64,000 nucleotides of DNA from Rhopalosiphum padi (taxonomy: Eukaryota; Arthropoda; Insecta; Hemiptera; Aphididae): positions 43,068,152 to 43,132,151 of the forward strand of contig NC_083597.1 of NCBI RefSeq assembly GCF_020882245.1, given 5' to 3'. The notes beneath the pieces are model-generated. The model was not told the DNA's origin. It saw only the letters and a list, made by a program, of their open reading frames with translations, and made no database searches. Positions 21,721-35,599 of the stretch are shown piece after piece. Positions within the stretch are counted from its first letter, which is position 1. Every line of letters starts with the position of its first letter. The position numbers and the translations under genes were made by a program.

Positions 21721-24260
21721 TAAGTTATACACGCTTTGTTACGTTTTTCTCGCGTGATATTATTGTATAGATAAAAATGGATGGTGTAGGTACCTACATC
21801 CGTTTTCCTGTTTAATTTCTGATAATTTTCTCTCTGCTTGATATACTTACCGTAAAATATGCAAGCTTACCGTCTGCCCGTTGATGGTTTTAAGTAGTTA
21901 ATGATGAAAAATGAAAGGTTTTCATGGTATTGCCCCATAATTGTCCTTGACATTTGACATTTAAAGCATACTTATATGTCGAGGGTTTCGTCCGGGTAGA
22001 CCGATACCTAATATTATAGGTATCATACAATAGTGTGTCTACACATTTTTGAAACATTTACTTTTATTCTCAAAATACTTAAAATTATTTTTTATCAAAT
22101 TAATAATACATAGAGATAGAGTTTGTTAAATGTAGTAGTGTTGTCAGATTATGATTTTATTTAAGACTTTTTATTTATTATACTAATTATTAATATATTA
22201 TTAACGTATAGGTGAATATTAAAGAACCAAATCTTCGAGTGAAATGGAGTTCAAAAGTTCTGTACTAACGTTTTGTTTCAAACTATTAAATATTGATTTT
22301 TATACTTATAATAATATCAGGGATAATATCCAAATAATTTAGAAAATTGGGTTATTTGATTTATTTTAATTTTGTCCTTCAATAAATGATTGTCAATAGA
22401 CAATATAAAAAAAATTGTTTGAAAAAATAAAAATAAAAAATGACAAATGGTTTATCCCAAGGCCACCTTTGAAACGAATGATTATTTTTTTTTTTAATGT
22501 TTATGGACAATTCGTCATTAAAAAACACACTCCTCTTCCGGTTATTTTGTTATCATTGCACTTTCTTTCAGAGTTTTGTCACTATTGTTGCTTACAAGAC
22601 CTAATAATTTACTACTAGCAGACTAACGCCCACCATGTACGATGGCAAAGGTATTGGAAAGACCCTGACATTTTCATCGAAAATCGTTCTATATTCTTTG
22701 GCATACAGTCATATTTGGCTAATATTATCGATCATTTTCTTTCACCGTATCTAAGTGTCCATTTTCATAAGTGTTGGGCGTGGATTTAACCTCAATTTTT
22801 CAATTTGTTCGATTGAGAGTTGAAACCATATAATAATATAATATATTGTATATTCACTAAGTATACAAATATAATATATTCATATTATAAACTATAAAAA
22901 ATATAAAATTGTTTTTTTACTTTCTTGAAAGAACATATTGGTTGCCTACTGTTGACTATCAGCAAACTAAAAAAACAATATCACAACAAACTACAAATCT
23001 ATGTTTAACAATTCAATACGAAAATATATTTATCAAATATTTTAATAAGGTGTGTTTCTTTATCTTTGTAATATTAGGGTAAACGCCCGTCAAACGGTTA
23101 ATGACCTATCAGTAGTTATATGACTGTAATTTCCCTGAAGAGGATACATGTGTCTTCCTCTTTTAAGATAAAACCTTCATAACACTATTGGTAATTGCCC
23201 GTTGTTTGTTACGTTGACAGAGGGAAAAATGGTACCAATCCGGTTGTCACAGTCACAACCATAACCGGAATAACGGTAATGACCGCGAAAAGTCATTGAC
23301 GTAACTCTAGGTTATTGAATTGCTTATTTTATTCTTATAATAATTGAAGAAATCCATTCTAGTTATTGAACAGCGATGTATTCATATATTATGACAAATT
23401 AACACTTCAACAACAGAATAATATGTAAATAACCTTTGATTATTAAATGTATTTTAATTTAATTGTATTTTCCTCTTACACATTTATTCGTAATTTCACA
23501 CTTGAATCATCATTGTATAGTAACGATGGTGACTAATTTTATTAATGAGGCATATTGAAAACAATATTATAGATTTGGAGAACAATTAAAGATCGCATAG
23601 ATAGCTGCTGTAATAATTGTTTTTTTTTGGATATAATGTTGGAGAAAATATGATTTTCACGTGATAAAAATCAATAGGCGTTATCTTTAGCATAAATTTT
23701 GAGATAAATTTAATATTATTTTAAAACATAATAAAACTTTAATAAACCTACGTGATATTATTATGTATATATATTTTAAAAATATGCTTATCTCACAATT
23801 TGGCATTTGCATATATTTTTACGTTTAAAAATAACTTTGAAATAAAATAATATTTTATAAGTAATGTATTGAATTTCAAACGATGATTATGTACAAAATA
23901 TTATTGTATTCGTGACATTTATGACTAAAAAATTTTGAAAAATGTACACAAGTATACAATTATATAATATGATACAGAGGGTATAAAATTATATACATAT
24001 ATTGTATATAATTGCTTGAAATTAAAATATGAAAATAATATGTTCACTGAGAACTGAGAACTTTATAAGCTATAACATTTAGGTATTGCGTGCGTATAAT
24101 AGTATTTGATTATTTTTATATTTTAATGTTTTTAATGACTACTCAACCACTGAAGGTAATTTTTATATTAAAAAAATGTTATTTTAGAGGAAATTAGATA
24201 AAACGAAATAAAAAGTTTGTTAACATCACGGATATTGGTAATAAAAATGGCAAAAGGTTT
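21721..24260. other. Non-coding stretch
   Basis: Mostly AT-rich. A 14-bp palindrome TGTAGGTACCTACA lies at 21786-21799. A GC-richer segment at 23080-23300 has repeated CGGTAATGACC / AACGGTTAATGACC-like words (23094-23105, 23271-23283) that could be regulatory. No gene was recognised. Confidence 0.45.
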
Positions 24261-24694
24261 CGTCAGATTTTTATGTTATCGGGTTTAACTCGAATCTCCA
24301 CTGCCACCATCAACCACCACCGCCGACTTACTCACACCAAAATCGGTTGCTGTCCATCGCTGTAGCGAATATTGATCACTCTCTTGTGTTTCGAAATCTT
24401 CCGCTGTACTGTCGTCATAACATCGGTACAGCAATTTTTCCGACTCGCGTCTATTGTTTCATTGTCTATATGCAGACCCAGCTAAGAGTATATTGTACAA
24501 ATCCGAATTTACATAATATACGTAATACTCGTCGCATTGCGAATAAATATTATATCGTATGTTTGTCCGACAATCGGTCAATCAGAATTCGCAACTTCTA
24601 TAATCTATATAATATAATATATTGTACACATACATAAAATCGGCTGTTGTGGTAGATGTGTGTGGCGGACTGGGTCAATATCATATCGAGGCAG

Positions 24695-24702
24695 TATAAA
24701 AG
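24695..24702 (+). promoter_or_regulatory. TATA box (TATAAAAG) upstream of the 25-kb exon
   Basis: TATAAAAG in a CpG-containing neighbourhood (24300-24700). A start about 30 bp downstream would give a 5' leader of roughly 300 nt before the ATG at 25024. Confidence 0.35.
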
Positions 24703-25023
24703 GTACATTTAATAACATATAGTAAAAAACAAATAAAATCATTAGGTATTGAGATACATTTTATCATTTTTTACTGACAACATTTTTACATTTTTCCAAT
24801 AATAATGTATTGATAATTTTGACACCTTACCCCTATAAATTTCCAAGCGTTAGTGCCTTTGAATGGTCTGATCCGGTCCTACACGGTGGTGTATTGCAAT
24901 TATAAAAAAAAGACCTTTTTTATAAAGAAAAAAATATATATACACACAGACTGGTGCTGCAACGAAGGATATAATGTGAACACTGGAGCACTGGAGGAGC
25001 ATTGTTATATTATATAAGTGCAA

Positions 25024-25282
25024 ATGTCGCCGTATAGCAGGGAACACCACACGGCTGTCGTAGCCCCTGTTTCAGCGGTGTCACCCGTGATCGAAGAGTT
25101 TGGTAGCAATAAGAAAGACGACGCCGCCGCCGCAGCCGCTGCCGGTGGACTGCCGTCTTACCATCGTAAGTACTCAGAGTCTGGAAAACCCGCCGCCGGA
25201 TATACCAATGGGTTCTCGTTGCTCCGCCGATTGTTGCGTTGGTGGCTCGCCCGATTTGGTCAAAAGCCGTTGGTTAAAAAAG
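25024..25282 (+). CDS. Candidate coding first exon, 86 codons, unknown protein N-terminus
   Basis: The ATG at 25024 opens MSPYSREHHTAVV..., then a Ser/Val-rich segment, an acidic-basic patch (EEFGSNKKDD, about residues 26-35), an Ala run (residues 36-42), a Gly/Ser/Tyr segment, and an amphipathic Arg/Trp-rich stretch SLLRRLLRWWLARFGQKP (about residues 66-83) ending in LVKK. A good donor, AAG/GTACGT, follows at 25282/25283, leaving phase 1, and the DNA turns AT-rich immediately afterwards. An alternative donor, ATC/GTAAGT, lies at 25165/25166, also phase 1. The other frames are partly open too, so the frame choice is by composition and start position. The Arg/Trp stretch could be a membrane-surface or targeting helix. 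I do not recognise the protein. Confidence 0.5.
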
Positions 25283-28200
25283 GTACGTCGAATTCGTTTA
25301 TTATATATTATGACATACATTATACATTGTATATCGTGTAAATTAGGGTGGTTTTTATTAATATAGAAATTCATTTTTTTTAAACGGTTTTTTATTTTAT
25401 TTTACTCTTTGAAATATGTTGAATTAATTAAAATTTTCAACTGATTGAACAAACTCCTTTACGTGATGTCCTAAATTATTTGAAATACAGCGCAAACGGT
25501 TGTAACTCGAGTATATTAGCCAGCATTTGTATATTATTTACTATTAATATATTCAATATAATGTATACCTATCATAAAGATTATTTACAAAATAGTTTTT
25601 TTCTAGTAAATTAACAATTTTCTTAAAAAAAAAAAAAATAATACTTTATTTGTGTTTTTGCTGGAAATTATAAATTATATAATATAAAATGTTATACTTA
25701 ATTATTATACTGCATGATTTTGGGGTAAATATTACAAACAATGTTATTACCATTATTACGTAATACGTTAATGTGTTTATTATTAATATTATGTACTTAA
25801 TGAAAATTGTTTGTTAAATGCAATAACTAATATTATTATAATGAGAATAATGTATAGGTATTATTATAAGAGTATAGTGATAATAATTAATAATATATAC
25901 ACTAGATGATTCCTATACTTATATTTTTCTAAATTGTAGATCTTACGATATCATATTGTAAGCAAAAACTATGTTAATATCATTTGTTTTTATACATTAA
26001 AAAACATACATTATTGCTTGATTATCGGTAAAAATACTTAAAATTAAAAGTTATTTATATTTTGTATGATATTGCCTGGTTTACGATGAAAGAATTATTA
26101 CATAATATGTATATTGTTCAATTTTTATTTGTCTTTTTTTCGGTCTATTGGCTTATATTGTGAGTATAATTTATATCATATAAATTATATGTGATTATAC
26201 ACGTATATATTAATTACCGTATATATGTATACATTATACAGCACGTGGTTACTCTAAGTTGCTCGAATCGCTTATTAGTAATCATAATATGTAGCCATTG
26301 GTTGTATGTCATTATTAGTCACTTTAGCGTTATATTTCTTATAAAAAAGTTTACATACCTGTGTATATATTATAACAAATGCTAATGTAAATAATAACTG
26401 CACGAGTACTCGCTGATAGCGAAACGTATTTGTTGTTTGGTTATCAATCGGGATACGAATTCAATGTCACCTGTGTGTAATAATAATGTAAGAGGTTTCA
26501 AATTTAACTTTGTTTTTATTTTTTATTTTTGCGAATATCGTTACATTTTATCATTAAGTGTTTATAATTAAATTTCTTTATCACCATTCACCAACAGATG
26601 TTGGTTTAAATAACACCATTTTTCCTTATTTATCCACAACTGCAATGTGAATGAATATCTAGGTGTTTATTTGTACGATCTATATTTGTATATATTTATT
26701 TGAATATAATAAATAACCAAGTCAAAATATCGATTAAACAATATCATGTCGACACTATCTATATCTATGATATTCCCGTAATATTGTTTTTTTGGTTGTG
26801 TGTGCGTGTGTGTTTATCCTGCCTAATCCAAGGTTGTAATAACCATTGTTTTTTTTATATTTTTTATATTTTGTGTATTCATTTTTTGATTATCATTCGA
26901 TTTTACAAAAGATACAATTAAAATAAAACTATGTATAGTTATATCGTATATTAACTGCAGTGGGTTCCAAGACGTGTAGTCTACAGTATAGGTAATATAA
27001 TTCTAATTAAAAGTACCTATATACTATATTTTTTTGTTTAATCTATCACGATTTAGACGCATAGACATTTTAAGGACGTTATTATACGTAAATTAATTTA
27101 AACTAATCTCCGAAAATAATTCACAAAAAATAATTTGAAATTGTTTTTGATTATTCTCTTAGAGTTTTAGAGAGTGTAGAAAATAAATTAATTTGTTCAG
27201 TAACTGTACTAAGATTTTCATTTTAAAGCTTGGAACTTTTTCGACTTTTAAATGTGTATGATTGTATATGCGTTCAATAATGATTAAAGTGAAAATATAA
27301 TTAAAACGCGTTAATTATTTTGCATTGACGTATTTTTTTTATTAATGTTATGATTTTTTAAAAATTCTTTAACATTGTTATTACCTTGGCTACTGAAACA
27401 CATAAGTACACAATAAATAAATAAATCTATACTTAAATTAATTTATTCAGAAGAGTTTGGCTGTGTAATAGTCGCAATGTATCGTTATTTATAATTATTA
27501 CCATATTTTAATAACTGATTAATCAGCATAATATAAGTATTTTGCGCTACCACTTGAATTTATTAATATATTTTAAGATCATCTGTTAAATTTCAATCGA
27601 TAAATAGCTATTAAACGTTTTACGAAGTACTTTGTTGTTTCATATTATTTTACCAATTGCACAATTTAAAATTTTATTATGATTAATTGATCAAATAATA
27701 AAATTATTGTTTTACAATTGTTAAATAAAAGAAAGAAGTTAGTGTTTTATGCCAAAATTAAAGGTTAACATAACGGTTAATAAATTTGTTTAGTACAATG
27801 ACCGACACTCGAGTATATCAGTTAGAATAAACCATGACTTTAAATGACATAACCTCCATTTAGAAAGTTACTGATGTAGGTCAATTAGGACCAATCAAAT
27901 AAAAATAAATAATTTAGTAAGTTATTCAATTATAAATCTCATCTATAATATCAATAATAACATTTAAATGGTTTTAGTTTAGTTTATTTTAGTTCTACCG
28001 ATTTCTATAAATATACGATTATATATATATGTATTATGTATATGAGTACCTATGTTTAATTGATGCTACATTGTTTATGTATTTTAAAGATTACTTACAA
28101 GATATTTTATAATCTTTCCGTCATTAACCGTGTATTATAACAAAAAACTCGAAAAATATACTTTTAAGTGAAATTACTTATAAAGTAAAATACGCATTTA

Positions 28201-29430
28201 TTACTTTCATGTTTAGCAGAAGCATATCGGTTTTACGATGAAATTTATTTTTTTTTGTTCCACTAATGCTTTTCATATAGAATATAGTCTGAAGAAGGCC
28301 TCCGTTGTAACTAATATTGCTTTCTGTATGTTGTGCGCTAAACTAACAGCCGCGTAGAAATACTATATACCATAATATAATGGTGTTGCTTTTTAATTTG
28401 TCTTATATTCCCTAAAACGTTACGCTGAACGAATATTCTAACCACCATAATTATAGACTAGCGGATATTATTCTTAACGCAGTTATTCGTGGTATGAAAC
28501 TTACCTACCACTAAGACCGTAATCAGCCAATGCTGTACTGCAGTATCTGCAGCAGTTATCATCGATTTACTGTTAATTTTTTAGTCATCGCGGTGATTAA
28601 TCATTATTGATTGTGACTTATATAAATCAGCTGTTATGAAAAACATTGAAATTTAATGTGAATAACTGATGCATACATGCGTATGCATAAGTTTTCGGAA
28701 TTTAAACGGAAGTTAAACTCCGATTATAAATAAACAATTATAAAACTGTTTGTCGAATTTAAAAAAAAAAAGATTTTTGCTTAACAAATTCAAAATGGAA
28801 ATATTTATATCTACAATAGTTTTTTTTATAAGTTTGTTGTAATTTTAAATTATTGGTTAGTTGGTTGTGTCGTCACATATTTTATGAAACTAACAATGAA
28901 GTATAATTTTTATTGATGTATGAATAATTCGCTGAAGCATTATCTTAATAATAATAACCTAATAAATATATAGGATTATAGGTAATTTTTTGTTTTTCAA
29001 ATTTAAACTATTTGCTAGCAAATTTAATTGGAAAATTCACCGTTTTACTGCAAAGTAATAATTGCTGATCAAACTCTTACATTTTACCCATAATTTTTTT
29101 GAGAATGGTTTGGTCAGGAAACTCCCAATGGTTGCGAGATGTCAATTTCTCACCAAACTTTTTGTTATTTGTGTTTAAAAAAATATTCAAAATCTTTATA
29201 TTACCATTTACTATACTTATCATTGTGTTTTGAAGATTGTTTATCGTAAATTATTATGTATGACATAATAATGCATAACACGTGCTTCGATTCTATTATT
29301 TGATTATAATCATACATTTTTAAAGATTCGATCAATTGAAATTATTGGTTACGTGTATTTTATAAATATGATACAGTTTTACGTACCTATACTATATTTA
29401 TCATAATTTAGTCTCATAGGCATAATTTGG
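25283..29430. other. AT-rich stretch, probable intron
   Basis: No exon recognised after the donor at 25283. Simple A/T repeats and scattered TAGGTA words only. GTGAGT at 26160 and similar isolated donor strings lack exons. Confidence 0.5.
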
Positions 29431-29762
29431 TTAATTGATTTGGGTGGGCTAAAATTATAAAAGCTTAACAGACCCTCAGAGGCTCCTCCCCGCACCTCAC
29501 TGTATAATAGTTTTTACAGAAATAATATAACATACCAAGTCATCCAAAATTTAATTTGGTTATTACTAATCGTCAAAAACCAAATACCGACTTAATATAT
29601 CTGCAATTACAATATACAACTCATTATATTGTATCTATAAAAACACTATAAAAAAATAACACACATTGTTACATTTTATAGCTGTAAACGATGATTAGAT
29701 ATAGTAAATGTATTTAGTGTGTCTTTATTTTAAAGACTACGAGAAATTTATTTTTCTATATA

Positions 29763-29852
29763 AATAATAGAAGCATTAGAAAATTTATCGTGATACATAG
29801 ACGTCCGTAACCAATTTTTTATCTTCCTCATAGCTGAGAAAAGAGCTCTTAC
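29763..29852 (-). pseudogene. hAT-family transposase relic: C-terminal dimerisation domain fragment
   Basis: On the minus strand, from 29852 down to 29763, the peptide RALFSAMRKIKNWLRTSMYH, then DKFSNASII, can be read. It matches the conserved C-terminal dimerisation motif of hAT transposases and their ZMYM1-like relatives (pattern R-S/L-F-S-A-M/L-R-R/K-I-K-x-W/Y-L-R-x-x-M-x-x-x-R/K-x-x-x-L/A). A stop codon interrupts the frame just upstream at 29859-29861, and no longer transposase frame surrounds it. Flanking DNA from about 29430 to 30760 may hold the rest of the element in unreadable form, but no terminal repeats were found. Confidence 0.65.
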
Positions 29853-31400
29853 ATGTGCCTACTTAAAGAAATTGGCATAGTGAGAGACAAAGATAAACAA
29901 GTATATAAATTTTGGATATATTTTTAAATCTACAAGTAATTTTATTTCCTCCAAATCAAAATTAAATTTTTTACGTGTTTAACAGTTTTTTGATACTAAC
30001 ATTTCTGAATAAAGAACATTTACATCTATATATTAACAAGACACTAAAAATAAAAAAATAGATATATTTATCTAAATGTAAAGAATATAAATTCAATATA
30101 AAAACAATACAATATTTGATGAAATATTTATTCTGATCATAATTTAATTTATGAAAATGATTAATATATGACGCTATTCTGAAATTTTTTGAAAATCTTT
30201 CTTGAAGTTCGTAACTATACAATCTGTAACTTGATAATAATCAGTACGACTTTTGCGATAAATATCTGTAATTCGATTTTGTTTGATTTATTCACGTTTT
30301 GCTGCTCAGAATCCATGGTTGTAAAAACATGAAAAACATTTAAGTTTTTAGGCTGTTTTTTTGGCGTTTTGTACCATGACTTTTAAATTAATATTTATCA
30401 GTTTCGAGGAGCTCTATAGATTATTAGACTCTGCATACATTAATGATATTATTTCAGTTATTTTGAAATGCAGTTTCATACTATAGTCTATAATGACTCC
30501 AAAGTATCCTTGGATTAAATTAACAGCCCTTTCTAACGTTGTACCTTTATTTTAAAGATGAATATTAAGAACATTAATAATTTTCGCCAATATTTAGTCC
30601 TATTATCGAGTTTCAAAGAAGATTTTCGAACGAAGTCAATCAATTTAAACTGTTTTGATTATTTTTAATCATATTTTATTTGTTTTTTTAAGTTTCTAAT
30701 AAAAAATGTAACTTTCATGACCAACATATGATATTATACTCTATAGAAGATGTTTTCGAGTGTTTTCGATGACTCACCGATATTAAGCTTTAATTAACTA
30801 CAACACTGCACCTTTAACATGTATATATATGTTTAAATGACCTACACAAAATAGTGGCCTACTCTACGATAATAATATAACTGATTTTTATCATTCATAC
30901 TTTTTATGTGTTACTTAGCTTCGTTCCACGATCTTTGATCTTACTTTTTTACTTTCATTTAATATGACGTATTTTTATTATTATTTTTAATTTCTATGAA
31001 TATTTTATTGTACCTACGTTATCGCATCTGTAACATATACATTTGTTGTTATATTGTTGTACTTACTTATATGCTAAAATGTAGAAACAGTATATTATTT
31101 AGTTACTTTCGAATACACGGATAAGAAATCAAATTTCAAATGGTATTCTTAAATATTATTATCATTTAAACAAATTAAATTAGTTACTTATTGGCTTTAG
31201 TAAATGTTTTTTCAATTAAAGAACACTTTTGAGATTAGACTGTATATATTTATATTGTATATTATATATTAAATATGGTACAATACAATATAGGTAGTGT
31301 TTTAACCTTTATACTGTTTAGCAGTTTAGCACTCTGTGTAAGTAAATAATGTGTTTATTGTGAATATTATATTATTGACGTCAATCGTATGTTGCGTTAA
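29853..31400. other. Non-coding stretch, possibly remains of the hAT element
   Basis: No clear coding segment. A possible right-end fragment of the MITE-like family (GCTGCTCAGAATCC) lies at 30301-30314. A minus frame read around 30500-30560 (ERAVNLIQGYFG) is too short to assign. Confidence 0.35.
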
Positions 31401-31430
31401 TTTTTTTATTTTTTTGTTATTGCTCAGTAA

Positions 31431-31563
31431 ATGTATTGTGTAGTATTATGTGGTCATTGGCTTGTAAACAATGTTGGCAGAGAAAAACAGTTGTTTTCAT
31501 TTCCCGTTGGAAATATTAAATTTTGGAGTAGCGGAAAATACGCCTTGCTATTATGCGAGATAT
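31431..31563 (+). pseudogene. Possible THAP-like zinc-finger fragment
   Basis: An ATG at 31431 opens a 44-residue frame, MYCVVLCGHWL...KQLFSFPVGNIKFW..., ending at a stop near 31563-31565. The C-x3-C near the start, the FSFP motif and the following Trp are arranged like the first half of a THAP DNA-binding domain, which occurs in P-element-type transposases and many insect proteins. The distal Cys/His pair is not clear. A strong acceptor (T-rich tract ending CTCAG at 31427) lies 3 nt before the ATG. It could be a broken domesticated-transposase exon or a coincidence. Confidence 0.2.
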
Positions 31564-32764
31564 AAAAGTAATGAGTAATGCCTCTTCAAACTATACATAA
31601 CGGAATCGTTTTTTTTTTTCAATAAAATCACAACAAATAAAAATTTACAAATTCATATATTTTCATTTTTTCACAATAGAAATAAGGAATAATACATTTC
31701 CGAATGGTTATGGCGCATAGTGGTTTTTAACAAAAAATAATCTTACTGTCTAATAAATTTAATTAATTTTGTAAATATTATACTATTTAAATGCATAATG
31801 TTATTATATAATGAATTTTTAAGTGCTTACAATTTTTATATTATTCAAAAATAAAAATAACTAATTATAACGAGGAAATATATTCTAATAGATTATTATT
31901 ATTATTAACTGTTGGCAGTTCGATTTTTTTACTCATGAATAAATTTATTTAATTTTTTTTCAATTTAATTAGCTGAATTCACACAAGTTATGTACGTACT
32001 TTATAAAATAAAAAAACATGTTTGTTCCATCGTCGTGAATAATATTTGTTATGAACACTTTAACTAGTAAATATATATTCTGTACGGTATAGACACCAGG
32101 GCCAGCACATTATTTTGGCATGTTTTTCATTTTTTGTAATATTTATTTATAATTCTTTTTGACCAATGTTCTGCAAAATAAGTATCCTAACATGAAGTGT
32201 GTCCAGTTTGCATATTAAGCCAATCATCTTACATAATTGACGAGTCCTGTTATAATATTTCCAAAAGGTTGTCCTAACAAACGATGACAGGGTGCAAATT
32301 TTCTGATTTTTTTATTTTGTTATTCCGGTTTCAAACGTGAGTAAGTGAAGTATAACATAAAAAAAAAAATTAAGCAGGGCAAGTGGATTAAATCATACCT
32401 TGATACAGTTAGTTTGATTTTAACGAAAATCTTATTAAGATTGTATTCAATTTTGATTTTTGAATCTGTGGTGGTGATTACGATCATCATAATAAAAAAG
32501 CGAAAATGGCTTTTCTTCAAGCGATGCTTTCTATTGAACCGCTGCACTACTAACCAGCCGTATATTGTATGCTCATTTCGTTTGTTCGCACCGAATACTA
32601 CGATTTGTTCAAATGATTTCAGGTATATGTGTACAAAAACAATGGGTACAATAGCCGACATGTATATTATGTGTATGCGTGTAGATATAGTGTCGCCGTG
32701 AAACTTTTCCGCCAGACAGTCGAGAGAAACAGAACAAAAAAAAATAAAAATCATGTATAGGAAC

Positions 32765-32767
<3 letters not shown>

Positions 32768-32794
<27 letters not shown>
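32768..32794. repeat. Microsatellite (TAA)9
   Basis: Nine uninterrupted TAA units. Confidence 0.95.
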
Positions 32795-32795
<1 letters not shown>

Positions 32796-33068
32796 CAAAA
32801 TACGCGAGACGACGAGATACATATTTGCGATCGAGAGAGACGACACCTAGCTCGCAGGTACTTATGTATATATGAATACATAGACCAGTTGATCTTTTAT
32901 CATTACAAAATCATAACAGAACATAGCAGAGAAACGCAGTATCCTATGTATCTCTCGTCTATTACATAGTAATGCGTTTGTATTGTAATAGTACCTATTA
33001 TTATTTATAAAAGGTATAGGTACTGTATATTATACTATACATAGGTAGTAGGTACGTATATTACGATC

Positions 33069-33123
33069 ATGTTTGCTCTATTATGCCCGTTTCGATTAAA
33101 CAGCATAATGCGACGTGGTGCGT
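33069..33123 (+). CDS. Weak candidate start exon (18 codons plus 1 nt)
   Basis: The ATG at 33069 opens MFALLCPFRLNSIMRRGA to a near-perfect donor, CGT/GTAAGT, at 33123/33124, in phase 1. The peptide is hydrophobic then basic, as an N-terminus might be, but the surrounding DNA is not CpG-rich and no promoter element is clear. It is listed because the donor is the best match to consensus in its neighbourhood. Confidence 0.15.
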
Positions 33124-35599
33124 GTAAGTATAATAATATTATATTATGTATAGTAGAAGAAGCTGCATGGTTGAATGGCCATCAGCTGCCGATCATCACA
33201 CATATCATACATATTATGCGTATCATAACTCCAACTGAAACGTTATTGCGACCAACTAATAGTCGTATCAGAACATAATATTTCCGCCGAAAAGTGTGTG
33301 TGTGTGTGGCTGTTTGCAGGATGCTGCGCAACGAGTCCAAGTATTATATTACCTACCCCGGGTTGCACATATATATAATAAAGAATAATATATAGGACAT
33401 CCACGTATACGCTACCGATTACACGGGGAACAATAGGTATAGTTCAGAAGTTTGGATATTTGCTTCTTCTGCAGTTATAGTTATAACTACCGGTCTATTA
33501 CGAGTAGAATACATTCATAATTACAATAGTATTTATTGAGAAACTTATTCAACAAGGGCTCACATTGTGAAATTTCATTTTTTTTTAATAGACGAAGAAA
33601 CTATTTAGAATTAAAATTAATTTTAAAAATAAAAGCGTATTGGAAGCAGTATTTTTAAAATTGGAATTTGGCCCTTGTTTTCATAAGATTATATTCAACT
33701 TAACCAATTTATTTATTTATTTATATAACACTACATATTAGATATTTAATGTATTATATTATTATGTCTCTGTAGATTAATTGTATAGTTTGCGTTGTCG
33801 GGGAATGATTCATAAAGAACTGAGATTTCTTCAATTTAATAAATACGTATTTTACCGCAACCCTCTATATTCATATTTTTCTAAGCATCATATTGCTTGT
33901 GATTTGTGTTGGTCCTATACTAGTTTCTAGGAATAGAGAACATTGTTTTTACTCTTTTTTTATGTTTTTCATTTGCCTTTTTTCCAATTCAACCGATGTT
34001 TATATATTATGCGCGCTCTTATATATGCACGTCGTCGTAGATGACCATGTGAATTCCCGACCTTGATGTATGGTATGGATATATTTTTTTACCTTAGAAA
34101 TGGGTTTACTGCACATGAACGCGCGTGCTATGTGTGTAACGACTTATTTAGGTGCCTATATAACACATGAGTGTATTGTTCGCATTTTTTTCTGTCGCCC
34201 TTAGATAAGGGAAACTGCAGCAGTATATTATATGAACCGCTGTGTAGTTATATGGAAATAAAAACAAAACCATCACCCCGAGACACAATATAACAGCTCA
34301 TGGTCGTTAATATTGTGTGATATAAGTACTGTTTATTTATTCGATTTAAGTGCGTTTATTTATTCCCGGAGCTTATACTCGTATATATATTATTATATTC
34401 ATGTACAGAAATGGGCGCGTATGAGAGTATGCGACTATGTACATTGTTATTGAGGGCCGTTGAAAAAAATAAAATTGCAGACGTCGATATATTTTTTTTC
34501 TAATGTTGCTTCAGTGTTTGTGTATATTTCTTACGTGGGCATATACATGTATATTATATTACGCGTTATATATTTTAGAAAAATATGGATTACGCTTATA
34601 TTTTTATAAAAACAGCTGTTTACTTATAGAAACGATTGTATTTATAAAATAATAACTATACATGAGCTATTCATTTTTTTCTTATTTTATTGTAAAGTTT
34701 AGTCGTTAATTACGATTTTCCAAAAAAATAAATTGTGCATAATAGTTCTTAATAATAAAGTCATATTTATTCAACGCTGAATGCTATGATTACTTTACTA
34801 TTAAAAATATTTTTTTTTAGATTTAGGATGTTTTTCAAAATGTTTTATTTATGTTGATAAGCGAAGTACCTACGTATTCTCGAATTAATACTTTTATTAT
34901 GTGGTTATTTCGTTCACACAGTAGTGCAGCGCTCAGAATATTTTTTCAACCCAGGTTTCCTGAGGTGTTAAGATTAGTCAAACACCTCTATGTATGTTTC
35001 ACTACGCATTAAAAATAGGAACGGTGAAAATTCAATGTCTCGTATGAAGCCTGTACCCATAGTGGCAAACTTTTTTTGGCTCTCTTCCTTATATGCTTGG
35101 CGTATTGGTTCGCTATTTTCATTGCGAGCACGTCTTTCTTTAACCGACAAATATTTCGCATTTACACACACGCGCATTGCACTTATACTCATTCACGTAC
35201 ATGCACAGTCGTTTGGCCTACTTCCAAAATCATCTAGTACCACATTTTAAGTGACACTATAGGTAGGTACTCTATATAACAATGACGCGTGTTAACTGCT
35301 CTACTCGACAATTTCGGTTTGGAGCAAAAAAAATCATAAATTTAATATGATAAACAAAATACAACGTAATGGTCGTCTTTTTAATTATTTATTTTTCCGC
35401 GAAGGTCGAGAATTCTGGGACGCAATGAATGGAATTGTGCAAACCCATTAGCGATGGTCACCACTACCATTTTTTTTTGTCGCTATCCTAAAACACGCGT
35501 AGGTATATATAATAGTCGTAGATTTTTTTCTACTGATGGATTAAAATAATTCCATTTCAATTTCATTATATTGTTGCTTTTATTTTGTCTCGCTGTGGC

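Noticed and set aside
32320..32766. 148-codon minus frame with a 118-codon plus frame opposite
   Set aside because: Hydrophobic A/T-codon composition, no family resemblance, no splice sites; overlapping open frames suggest chance.
34974..35250. Minus-strand frame containing VKERRARNENSEPIRQAYKE
   Set aside because: More protein-like than most, but no splice pair or family match was found, and the opposite strand is equally open.
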